Positions 7,613 through 23,774 of a stretch of 64,000 nt of DNA are shown here, piece by piece. The stretch comes from Roseateles sp. YR242. GTDB lineage: Bacteria > Pseudomonadota > Gammaproteobacteria > Burkholderiales > Burkholderiaceae_C. Location: contig NZ_FOAV01000012.1 in the NCBI RefSeq assembly GCF_900109745.1, forward strand, positions 62,001 to 126,000, given 5' to 3'. The translations under genes and the position numbers were made by a program. Numbering within the stretch: the first letter of the stretch is position 1; each line of letters opens with the position of its first letter. The notes beneath the pieces are model-generated. The model was not told where the DNA came from, did not search any database, and was given only the letters and a program-made list of their open reading frames with translations.

Positions 7613-8899
7613 ATGCAGATCCATGACCTTGTGGGTATCGGCTTCGGCCCGTCCAACATCGCGCTGGCCATTGCCCTGGACGAACAACGCCAACCCGGCC
7701 GCCACCTGGACGCCTTGTTCATCGAACGCCAGAACACCTTCGCCTGGCACCCCGGCATGCTGCTGGACCAGACGCACATGCAGATCTCCTTCATCAAGGA
7801 CCTGGCCACGCTGCGCAACCCCACCAGCCGCTTCAGCTTCCTCAACTACCTGCATGAGAAGCAGCGCCTGGCCGACTTCATCAACCTGAAGACCTTCTAC
7901 CCCAGCCGCCACGAATTCAATGACTACCTCGCCTGGGCAGCCGCCCAGTTCGATGACTACTGCGCCTACGGCGAGGACGTCTTCGAGGTGCTGCCCGAGT
8001 ACAGCGGCGAAACGGTCAGCGCGCTGCGCATCCGCTCTCGCGACGCCAACGGCCATGTGCGCGACCGCCTGGCCCGCCACCTGGTGGTGAGCCCTGGCGG
8101 CAGCGCCAACATCCCCGAGGTGTTCAAGCCGCTGCATGCAGACCCGCGCGTCTTTCACTCCAGCCGCTATCGCGACGCCATCGACCGTGTACCCCGGGCA
8201 CGACGCATCGCCGTGCTGGGGGCCGGCCAGAGCGCCGCCGAAATCTTCCTGGACCTGCAGGGCCGCACGCCGGACATGCAGGTGGACCTGATCATGCGGG
8301 CCCGCGCCATCAAGCCCTCGGACGACAGCCCGTTTGTCAACGAGATCTTCAACGCCGAGTTCATCAACGATGTCTACGGCGCCAGCGAGGCCGAACGCAG
8401 CAGCATGCTGCGCGAGTTCTGGCACACCAACTACGCCTGCCCGGACCTGGAGCTGATCCAGCAGATCTTCAAGGTGCTGTATGAGCAGAAGGTCAGCGGT
8501 GGCACGCGGCTGCGGATGAAACGCCGCCACGAGGTGCGGGGCGTGACCGCCGATCACGATGGCATTCACCTGCGGTTGACCGACCTGCACAACGAGCAAG
8601 CCACGGCCGAGCGTTATGACGCCGTGGTGCTGGCCACCGGTTATGAACGTGCGCTGCACCGCCAGTTGCTGGCCCCGCTGGCGCCCTGGCTGGGCGACTG
8701 CAGCGTGGACCGCAACTACCAGGTGCGCAGCCCGGCCAATTTCCGTCCCGCCATTTTCCTGCAAGGTGCTTGCGAGAACACCCATGGCCTGAGCGACACG
8801 CTGCTGTCGGTCACCGCCGTACGCACTGGTGAGATCTGCGACGCACTCATGGAGGCCCAACGCAAACCCTGGCCACAGGCCGCAGCCCCCGCCTACTGA
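7613..8899 (+). CDS. L-ornithine N5-monooxygenase (PvdA-like, SidA/IucD/PvdA family)
   Basis: 428 residues from the ATG at 7613, chosen because GGAG at 7601-7604 sits 8 bases before it; an ATG at 7607 overlapping the previous stop is also in frame. An FAD-binding motif GIGFGPSNIALA is at the N-terminus, an NADPH-binding motif VLGAGQSAAEIF lies near residue 200, and the C-terminus has the family's VLATGYE. The stretch DDSPFVNEIFNAEF and the later TNY and QKVSG blocks resemble PvdA more than the lysine enzyme IucD, so ornithine is the expected substrate. The product, N5-hydroxyornithine, would be acylated by the preceding gene's enzyme and loaded by the NRPS. A strong terminator follows. Confidence 0.9.
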   Translation: MQIHDLVGIGFGPSNIALAIALDEQRQPGRHLDALFIERQNTFAWHPGMLLDQTHMQISFIKDLATLRNPTSRFSFLNYLHEKQRLADFINLKTFYPSRHEFNDYLAWAAAQFDDYCAYGEDVFEVLPEYSGETVSALRIRSRDANGHVRDRLARHLVVSPGGSANIPEVFKPLHADPRVFHSSRYRDAIDRVPRARRIAVLGAGQSAAEIFLDLQGRTPDMQVDLIMRARAIKPSDDSPFVNEIFNAEFINDVYGASEAERSSMLREFWHTNYACPDLELIQQIFKVLYEQKVSGGTRLRMKRRHEVRGVTADHDGIHLRLTDLHNEQATAERYDAVVLATGYERALHRQLLAPLAPWLGDCSVDRNYQVRSPANFRPAIFLQGACENTHGLSDTLLSVTAVRTGEICDALMEAQRKPWPQAAAPAY

Positions 8900-8929
8900 G
8901 GGCGGCTACGGGCCGACAACGTCAATGCC

Positions 8930-8974
8930 AGCCGCCCCGAGGGATCTCCCCCGGGCGGCTGCCTCGCTTTTTTT
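8930..8974 (+). terminator. Rho-independent terminator or attenuator between the oxygenase and receptor genes
   Basis: AGCCGCCC (8930-8937) pairs with GGGCGGCT (8953-8960), with a few extra inner pairs, and is followed after a short GC stretch by seven T (8968-8974). It lies between two same-strand genes, 30 bases before the receptor ATG. Confidence 0.8.
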
Positions 8975-9003
8975 CAACCACCACAGCTCCATCAAAAACA
9001 ACC

Positions 9004-11181
9004 ATGAGCTCAACCATGACCGCCTCTCATCGGGATACCGACTTCCGTCTCACGCCGCTCAATCTGGCGCTTCGCGCAGCCCTGGCGGGCGCCGCCGGCC
9101 TGCTGCTGGCCCAGGGTGCCTGGGCCCAGACGCAACCTGCCGAGGCTGCCGTGCCGGCCGACGAGGCCAAGCCCACGCTGCCCACGGTGCGGGTGCAGGG
9201 CAATCGGGACAAGAGCATCGTGGTGAAGCGCAGCTCGGCTGGCACCAAGACGGACACGGCCTTGATCGAGGTGCCGCAGTCCCTGCACGTGATCACGGCC
9301 AAGGAAATCGAGGACATGGGCATCACCACGCTGACCGAGGCGGTGCGCCAGACCCCGGGCGTGACGGTCAACCCCTATGGCTCGGACTCCCGCGCACCGG
9401 ACTGGGTGATCCTGCGGGGTTTTGACGGCTGGTACACCAGCAGCTACCGCGACGGCCTCATCCAGACCGTGGGGCTCACCTTCCTGGGTGTGCAGACCGA
9501 GCTGTATGGCCTGGAGCGACTGGAGATCCTGCTGGGCCCCTCGTCCGTGCTGTTCGGCAAGGGCGATGTGGGCGGCGTGGTGAACCGCGTCAGCAAGGTC
9601 CCCGACGCCGGCATGGTGTCGGAGGTCGAGGTGCAGGTGGGCAGCTACGACCGCAAGCAGGTGGCTGCCGACGTGGGCGGCGCGCTCACGGAAGACGGCC
9701 GACTGCGCTGGCGTCTGGTAGGCCTGAAGCTGGACACCGGCACGCAGGAGAAATATCCGGATGGCGAGCGCATGAAGCGCGAGCGTGACTACCTCGCCCC
9801 CTCGCTGCGCTGGGACCTCACGCCGCAAAGCTCGCTGATCCTGCAATACGAACACCTGCAGGACGATGCTTCCGATGACGTGCAATACGTGACCGGCGCA
9901 GACGGCAATCCCACCTCCGTCAAGGAGGGTGACCCGAGCTACAGCCGCATCAAGACCGGCTCCGATGCCGGGGGCTACCAGTTCGAGCACCACTTCGACG
10001 GGGACTGGCGTCTCAGCCACAAACTGCGTTATGCCCGCCGCACCATGGACAAGCACCACATCCTGTCCTTCCTGGACGATGACGGCACGACGCTGGAGCG
10101 CCAGGCCCGGCACGACGTGGAGTCGGTGAAGGAAACCACGGTGGACACCTCGGTGCAGGGCTCCGCCACCACCGGCCCGCTGACCCATGGCCTGCTCTTC
10201 GGTGTGGACTGGGACCGCAGCCGCGCCAAGTGGCAGCGTTGGGCGGACATGACCACGCCGCTGGACATGAATGATCCGGTCTACGGCGTGACCATCGCGA
10301 ACCCGACCACGCCGGCGGCCGACACCCTGGTCACCACCACACAGCTGGGCTTCTACGCGCAGGACCAGTTGAAGTGGGACGACCACTGGCGCGTGACCGT
10401 GGGCCTGCGCCATGACCGCGTCAAGACCGACAGCGACGACCGCCTGTATGAGGCACAGGCCTCGCAGAAGGACAGCGCCACCACCGGCCGTGTCGGCCTG
10501 AACTACCTGGTGGGCAACGGCTGGTCTCCCTACGTCAGCTACGCCGAATCCTTCGTGCCCAACATCGGGGTGGACTTCACGGGCGCGACCTTTGTGCCCA
10601 GCGACGGCCGCCAGGTGGAAGTGGGCGTCAAGTACATTCCGCAGGACAAGCCGTTCTCCTTCACCGCCGCCTTCTTCAACCTGAAGAAGACCAACGTGGT
10701 GAGTTACGACCCGGTCTCCTTTGACGCCCACCAGATCGGCAACGTGCGCTCGCGTGGCCTGGAACTCTCGGCCAAGGCGGAGCTGACCCGCCAGTGGCGC
10801 CTCACGGCCGCCTACACCAGCTTCGACCTCAAGGTGCTCTCCAGCGCCAACCCGGACGAAGTGGGCCACACGCCCATCCTGGTGCCGGAGCAGACCGGCA
10901 ACCTGTGGCTGGACTACAGCTTTGATGGCGCGGCCACAGGTCTGGGGGTGAGCGGCGGCGTGCGGTATGTGGGCAAGCGCTGGAACAACGAAACCAACAC
11001 CTCGTCCCAGCCCGCCTACACGCTGGCAGATGCGTCGGTGCGCTACACCACCGGCCCGTGGCGCTTCTCGTTGAGCGTGAGCAACCTGTTCAACAAGCAC
11101 TACTACTCCGCCGTGGCCTACGGCAGCTACTTCCGGGGTGAGGACCGCGCGGTGTTGTTGAGCGCGAAGTACCACTTCTGA
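9004..11181 (+). CDS. TonB-dependent ferric-siderophore receptor
   Basis: 725 residues with a signal peptide (hydrophobic core ALRAALAGAAGLLLAQGAWAQ). A TonB box-like LPTVRVQG follows near residue 60, then the plug (EVPQSLHVITAKEIEDMG, LTEAVRQTPGV, LLGPSSVLFGKGDVGGVVNRVSK). The rest is a beta-barrel ending in the canonical terminal Phe of KYHF. There is no N-terminal secretin/TonB short signalling domain between the signal peptide and the TonB box. It therefore should import the ferric siderophore but not signal to an anti-sigma factor as FpvA or FecA do. No clear Shine-Dalgarno is seen before 9004 or 9016, and no ECF promoter copy was found in front. Expression probably relies on read-through or an unrecognised promoter. 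Confidence 0.92.
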   Translation: MSSTMTASHRDTDFRLTPLNLALRAALAGAAGLLLAQGAWAQTQPAEAAVPADEAKPTLPTVRVQGNRDKSIVVKRSSAGTKTDTALIEVPQSLHVITAKEIEDMGITTLTEAVRQTPGVTVNPYGSDSRAPDWVILRGFDGWYTSSYRDGLIQTVGLTFLGVQTELYGLERLEILLGPSSVLFGKGDVGGVVNRVSKVPDAGMVSEVEVQVGSYDRKQVAADVGGALTEDGRLRWRLVGLKLDTGTQEKYPDGERMKRERDYLAPSLRWDLTPQSSLILQYEHLQDDASDDVQYVTGADGNPTSVKEGDPSYSRIKTGSDAGGYQFEHHFDGDWRLSHKLRYARRTMDKHHILSFLDDDGTTLERQARHDVESVKETTVDTSVQGSATTGPLTHGLLFGVDWDRSRAKWQRWADMTTPLDMNDPVYGVTIANPTTPAADTLVTTTQLGFYAQDQLKWDDHWRVTVGLRHDRVKTDSDDRLYEAQASQKDSATTGRVGLNYLVGNGWSPYVSYAESFVPNIGVDFTGATFVPSDGRQVEVGVKYIPQDKPFSFTAAFFNLKKTNVVSYDPVSFDAHQIGNVRSRGLELSAKAELTRQWRLTAAYTSFDLKVLSSANPDEVGHTPILVPEQTGNLWLDYSFDGAATGLGVSGGVRYVGKRWNNETNTSSQPAYTLADASVRYTTGPWRFSLSVSNLFNKHYYSAVAYGSYFRGEDRAVLLSAKYHF

Positions 11182-11205
11182 TCGCCCAGGCTCGCTGAGA
11201 CCGCG

Positions 11206-11249
11206 GGGCCGCCCGGCGCGTGATGCGCCCGGCGGCCCTTCTTTCTTTT
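11206..11249 (+). terminator. Rho-independent terminator after the receptor gene
   Basis: GGGCCGCCCGGCGC (11206-11219) and GCGCCCGGCGGCCC (11225-11238) form a 14-bp stem with one mismatch, followed by TTCTTTCTTTT. It sits between the convergent receptor and terminal NRPS genes. Confidence 0.8.
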
Positions 11250-14200
11250 ACGCGTCGATCGCCGCCAGGCGCTGGGCCAGATCGGCCAGCAGGGCTTCGT
11301 GGCGAATGATGCTGAGGTGGGTGCTGCCCGCGACGTCGCGGGTATGGGCCACGGGCGCATGGGCCGACCAGTCCCTCAGTCGACCGTCGGACTGCAGGGA
11401 CTCCTCGGCCAGGTAGACATGCACCGGCACATCACTGGGCGGATAGGCATAACGGGTGGCCTGCACGCGCTTGTCCAGCGTGGTCCAGAGCAGGTATTCC
11501 GCCGCGTCCTCATCGGAACCATCCAGCGGCAGCGGCTGCTCATCGATCAGCGCGTTCTCGGCGATGCAGTCGAGCTCCTGCGGGTCCATGCGGTCGATCA
11601 GCGCGCGCCAGGTGTCGGCCATGGTCGAGCGGCTGAGCCACGCCTCGATCCGTTCCCGCGCCCCAGTTCGCTCCCCGTCGGTCAGGGCGCGGCGAGCCCG
11701 CAGAGGCTCCGTTTCGAAAACATCCACCAGGCCCACGAAGTCCACCTGCACCCTGCCCTTCAGGCGCTGAACCAGTTCGTGGGCGAGGTCTCCACCGGAG
11801 GACCAGCCGAGCAGTGCGCAGCGGCCGCCCGCAGCCGTGGCGGCGATGTAGTCCGCGTACTCGCCCGCCAATGCCGGGATGGCGAACCCGCGCCACCGCT
11901 GCGCGGTGTAGACATGGCTGACAAAGGCATGCACCGGGCGGTCCGGGCCCAGCGCTTGCGCCAGGGGCTCGAACTCGCGAGTGTTGACAATCATGCCGGG
12001 CACGCAATAGAGCGGAGCGCCCTTCCCTTCGGTGAACGCCTGCCCGGCCCCGGACCGGCTGAGACGCACCGCATCGTGGCTTGTTTCAAGACCCTGCCGC
12101 AACGCATCCGCCAGCGCGCCAAGATTGACCGCCTGCATCACCGTGGGCAGCGACAGACGATCCCCACCGTGCACCGTGCGCCGCAGGCGGGTCATCAACT
12201 TGAGGCTGAGGATGGAGTCGCCGCCCAGGCCGAAGAAACTGTCACTGCGGTTGATGCTGCGGGCATCGATTCCGAGCAGGTCGGCCCAGAGCGCAGCGAT
12301 CGCCTGCTCGGCGGGGTCACGCGGCGCTGTACGACCGGTGCCGCAGTCACCATCGCCGCCGCCACTGCCACCACCGAGGCCGACGCCGCCGCCGCCATGT
12401 TCGTGCGCGTCGTGCAGGCCGTTCGAGTCGTTCCCTGCGTCACCAGCCTTCCCAAAGCTAGCCGGAGTGGCTTCGCCAGCGCACATGTCCGCTCGCAAGT
12501 CTGCACGCATATGCACATCCGAGCGCCTGTCCGGACGCGGCAGCGAATGACGGTCCACCTTGCCGTTGGCATTCAGCGGGAGCGCAGCCAGCGGCACGAT
12601 GACTGCGGGAACCAGGTGGGCAGGCAGCGTCTGCTGCCAATGCGCCCGCAAGGCCGGGACATCCAACGGCTGGCCCTGAGCCGGAACCACATAGGCCCAC
12701 AGTTCGGCCGCCCCCTGCTCATGGCGTCCGGCCAGCACATATGCATCGGCCACCTGCGGTGATTCACGCAGCAGGGCCTGCACTTCACCGGGCTCGACGC
12801 GGTAGCCGCGAATCTTCACCTGGTCGTCCTGGCGGCCCAGGAAGCGCAGTGCACCGTCGTTGTCGAGGCGGACCTTGTCTCCCGTTCGGTACAGCCGCTC
12901 GCCGTGTTGGAACGGCGAGGCGATGAAGCGGCCGGCCGTCTGGCCGGGCTGCCCGCCATAACCGCGCGCCACGCCGGGACCGCCCATATAGAGTTCCCCC
13001 GTCATGCCCGGCTGGACTACTTGCAGGTCGGCGTCCAACACATACGCCTGCATGTTCGGCAGCGGCCGGCCCAGCGCAAGGCCGGCGGGAATGGGCGACG
13101 CGGCCGGGAGGTCCTGGGTCAGCACACCCACCGTGGTCTCGGTCGGGCCGTAGTGGTTGAGGATGCGCAGGTCCGGCCGCAACTGGCGAATCTGGTTCAG
13201 CAACACCTCATCGGCAGACTCCCCGCCGACGATCAGGAGGCGAGCCGGCAGAACATCCGCGGCCTGGCCCGCATTCAGCAGACCGCGCAGATGGCTGGGA
13301 ACGATCTTGAGCGCGTCCGCCTGGCTGTGGCGCATGCGCCGGGCAAAGGCATCGGGATCAAAGGCCTCGCTGTGGTCCATGAGGTGCAGGGCCCCACCGT
13401 TGCACAGCGCACCGAACAGCGAAGTGTGGCCGAGATCGGCAGCCACCGTGGACACCATGGCGAAGCTGGCACCGGCCGGCAGTGCCAGCCGTGTGAACAA
13501 GCCCTGCACATAGTTGGCCAGGGCGCCGTGGCTCACCACCACACCCTTCGGGCGACCCGTGGAGCCGGAGGTGAAGATGACGTAGGCCGCCTGGTCCGGA
13601 TGGACCCCACCCTCGGTCTGCGGCACTCTGCGCACGGCGTGTGGGCTCGACGGGTCGGCCGCATTAGTCGCATTAGTCGCATTATTCGCATTAATCGCAT
13701 CAGGCGCGAACGACAGCGCCAGCACCGGCAGCGCGCCGGCCCAATCGGGCCTGTTGCCGCCAGCAGTGCTTTCAGCGCTCTCGGGGCTCTCGGGGCTGTG
13801 CGCCATGGGTGCAGCGCGTGCCAGGCGCGTGGCGTGAGTGGCGCGGTCATCGCTGGCGCGCTCCTGTGCCGCCCCGGGGGCCACAAGCAGCGCGCAGGCT
13901 TGGGATTCATTCAGCAGTTGCGCCAGCCGCGTCGGTGGCGCGCTGGGGTCCAGCGGCACAAAGGCCGCACCGGCCTTGAGCGTGGCCAGCATGGCCAACA
14001 CAAAGGCAGGGGAACGCTCCATGCAGATGGCCACACGCTCGTCCGGACCGATGCCCAACGACCGCAGCGCCTGCGCCCAGCGTTGCGCCGCCTCCTCCAG
14101 TTCGGCATAGCTGTAGCGCTCGTCACCTTGTGTCAGGGCAACCGCATCGGGGCGTTGAGTGGCAGATGCCTTGAACAGCGACAACACGCTGGTGGCCGGC

Positions 14201-15825
14201 CAGAGACGGGTCTCTGGCTCAAGGACAGAGCCCTCACCGGGCAGCGTCAGAAGATCAATCGGCCGCTGAGGAGCCGCAGCAGCCTGCACCGCCAAGGCCT
14301 GGAAGCCCGCCACCATGCGGGCGATCGTCTGCGCATCAAACAGCGCGGTGGCATAAGCCAGGTCAAACGCCAGCCCCTCGCCATCCACCACCACATCCAG
14401 GCTCAGGTCGAAATGCACCTCGTCGACCAGGATGCCGCGCGCCTCCACCTGCAGGGCCGGTCCAGCGCCCATGAATGTGCTGGCGGACTGCTGCGCACAC
14501 TTGATCTGGAAGAAGGGATGCAGCCCCGGCTGCCGCGCCACGGCGAGGTGCTCCACCAGAAGGTCCAGCGGGAGGTCTGCATGCCGCTTGGCGTCCAGCA
14601 GACCGTCGCGCACCTGCAGCAGCAGCGGCAGGAAACCGGCCCGCGGGTCCACCCGCACGCGCAATGGCAGCACGTTGGTGAAATGCCCCACCACACCGTC
14701 CAGTTCCTCCCGCCCCCGGTTCACCGTGGGCAGGCCGATGCAGATGTCCCGCTCGCCGCAGAAGGCCGCCACCCACAGGTTCAGCAGCGCCACCGTGACC
14801 ATGTAGGGCGAGGCAGCATGCTGGCGGGCCAGGGCCAGCAGAGCAGCACTGGTGGCCGCCTCCAGCCTGAAGGACTGGAGTGCCCCTTGCGCGCCCACAT
14901 GCCGACCCCGTGGACGATCCAGTGGGAGTTCCGTCGCGAGGGGAAGGCCCGCGAGCTGGCCTTGCCACCAGGCCAACTGACGCGCCTGTTCACCGGCTTC
15001 CAGCCAGTGATGCTGCCAGGCGGCATAGTCCGCATAGTCGATCGGCAGCGCCGGCCGCGCGCCCAGGGCGCCGGGCACCTGCAGGTCGGCCACCAGCTCG
15101 GCCATCAGCAGGTCCACCGAACTGCCGTCGGCGGCGATGTGATGGACGCCCAGCAACAGCGCCAGCACGCCATCGATGAAGGTGTGCAGCTCGGCGCGGA
15201 ACACCACGCCCTGCTCCAGGTCGAACGGCTGGCGGGCAAAGGCTTGCTCGCGTTGGGATAGAACCTCGTCCTGTTCCTGGTGCGGGGTCGCCCAATCCAC
15301 GCGGCGCCAGTCCAGCGTGGCGTCCGGGCGGACGCGTTGCACCGGTTGCCCGTCGGCATCCAGCCCAAAGGCGGTGCGCAGCGCCGGATGTCGCTCCACC
15401 AGCCGGCGCACGCCCGCCTCCACCTGGGCCGGCGTGATGCCCCCGGCTGGCGCGGCGGAGTGCGCGCCAGGTTGCGGACCCACCGGCGTTGCGATGGGCG
15501 TTGCGATTGGCGTTCCGTTTGGCGTCTCGGCTGGCGTCTCGGCTGGCGTCCCCCCGGCCGTTTCGAATGCTGCCCCAGCGGGCAAGCCGCGCAGCGTGAG
15601 GCGGCCGGCGAGGTTGTAGGCCGGCGACTGCGGCGCCACCTGCCAGGCCAGCCACAGGCCACGCTGCGCGCGCGCCAGCGGCGCGTCCTGCGCCGGGTCA
15701 CGCGCAACGATGGGCAGCGCGGCAAAGTCCAGCCCTTCGCCCTGCAGACGCTCCAGGAAGATCTTTCGCTTGGGGGCGCTCAGACGCGCGAAGCGTTGGG
15801 CCAGGGAAGCAAACTCCGCATTCAT
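11248..15825 (-). CDS. Terminal NRPS module C-A-T-TE, predicted to activate aspartate
   Basis: 1525 residues. Condensation domain ~20-450 (active site GVHHIAADG near 230), adenylation ~540-1060 ([14 protein letters not shown] near 755), carrier domain (FFGLGGDSILSL, Ser near 1203), thioesterase ~1250-1520 (GWSSGGD, Ser near 1341; His in STHLSII). By eye the ten-residue pocket code reads D-L-T-K-I-G-H-V-G-K, a near match to the published aspartate code. It is the last gene of the operon, two bases after the previous stop, so its TE should release the peptide with Asp at the C-terminus. The SyrP-like hydroxylase upstream could beta-hydroxylate this carrier-bound Asp. Three simple-sequence expansions are unusual: a TPxx repeat in the C domain, a Ser/Asn-rich insert before the A3 motif, and a Gly-rich A-T linker. 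Confidence 0.92.
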   Translation of the reverse strand: MNAEFASLAQRFARLSAPKRKIFLERLQGEGLDFAALPIVARDPAQDAPLARAQRGLWLAWQVAPQSPAYNLAGRLTLRGLPAGAAFETAGGTPAETPAETPNGTPIATPIATPVGPQPGAHSAAPAGGITPAQVEAGVRRLVERHPALRTAFGLDADGQPVQRVRPDATLDWRRVDWATPHQEQDEVLSQREQAFARQPFDLEQGVVFRAELHTFIDGVLALLLGVHHIAADGSSVDLLMAELVADLQVPGALGARPALPIDYADYAAWQHHWLEAGEQARQLAWWQGQLAGLPLATELPLDRPRGRHVGAQGALQSFRLEAATSAALLALARQHAASPYMVTVALLNLWVAAFCGERDICIGLPTVNRGREELDGVVGHFTNVLPLRVRVDPRAGFLPLLLQVRDGLLDAKRHADLPLDLLVEHLAVARQPGLHPFFQIKCAQQSASTFMGAGPALQVEARGILVDEVHFDLSLDVVVDGEGLAFDLAYATALFDAQTIARMVAGFQALAVQAAAAPQRPIDLLTLPGEGSVLEPETRLWPATSVLSLFKASATQRPDAVALTQGDERYSYAELEEAAQRWAQALRSLGIGPDERVAICMERSPAFVLAMLATLKAGAAFVPLDPSAPPTRLAQLLNESQACALLVAPGAAQERASDDRATHATRLARAAPMAHSPESPESAESTAGGNRPDWAGALPVLALSFAPDAINANNATNATNAADPSSPHAVRRVPQTEGGVHPDQAAYVIFTSGSTGRPKGVVVSHGALANYVQGLFTRLALPAGASFAMVSTVAADLGHTSLFGALCNGGALHLMDHSEAFDPDAFARRMRHSQADALKIVPSHLRGLLNAGQAADVLPARLLIVGGESADEVLLNQIRQLRPDLRILNHYGPTETTVGVLTQDLPAASPIPAGLALGRPLPNMQAYVLDADLQVVQPGMTGELYMGGPGVARGYGGQPGQTAGRFIASPFQHGERLYRTGDKVRLDNDGALRFLGRQDDQVKIRGYRVEPGEVQALLRESPQVADAYVLAGRHEQGAAELWAYVVPAQGQPLDVPALRAHWQQTLPAHLVPAVIVPLAALPLNANGKVDRHSLPRPDRRSDVHMRADLRADMCAGEATPASFGKAGDAGNDSNGLHDAHEHGGGGVGLGGGSGGGDGDCGTGRTAPRDPAEQAIAALWADLLGIDARSINRSDSFFGLGGDSILSLKLMTRLRRTVHGGDRLSLPTVMQAVNLGALADALRQGLETSHDAVRLSRSGAGQAFTEGKGAPLYCVPGMIVNTREFEPLAQALGPDRPVHAFVSHVYTAQRWRGFAIPALAGEYADYIAATAAGGRCALLGWSSGGDLAHELVQRLKGRVQVDFVGLVDVFETEPLRARRALTDGERTGARERIEAWLSRSTMADTWRALIDRMDPQELDCIAENALIDEQPLPLDGSDEDAAEYLLWTTLDKRVQATRYAYPPSDVPVHVYLAEESLQSDGRLRDWSAHAPVAHTRDVAGSTHLSIIRHEALLADLAQRLAAIDA
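13661..13705. repeat. Five tandem 9-bp units inside the terminal NRPS adenylation domain
   Basis: Units GCATTAGTC, GCATTAGTC, GCATTATTC, GCATTAATC, GCATCAGGC. On the coding strand they give the Asn/Ala-Thr run NANNATNATNAA, in an insertion preceding the ATP-binding TSGSTG motif. The units are far more AT-rich than the surrounding gene. Confidence 0.85.
15485..15556. repeat. Six tandem 12-bp units inside the terminal NRPS condensation domain
   Basis: Units of the form GGCGTYBCGRYT starting at 15485, 15497, 15509, 15521, 15533 and 15545; the fourth and fifth are identical. They encode the tetrapeptide series TPAE-TPAE-TPNG-TPIA-TPIA-TPVG in a loop near residue 95-120. Confidence 0.9.
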
Positions 15826-15827
15826 GA

Positions 15828-23773
<7,946 letters not shown>

Positions 23774-23774
<1 letters not shown>

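Noticed and set aside
9004-9200. N-terminal signalling domain on the receptor
   Set aside because: Only about 20 residues separate the signal peptide from the TonB box-like sequence, too few for the ~75-residue signalling domain.
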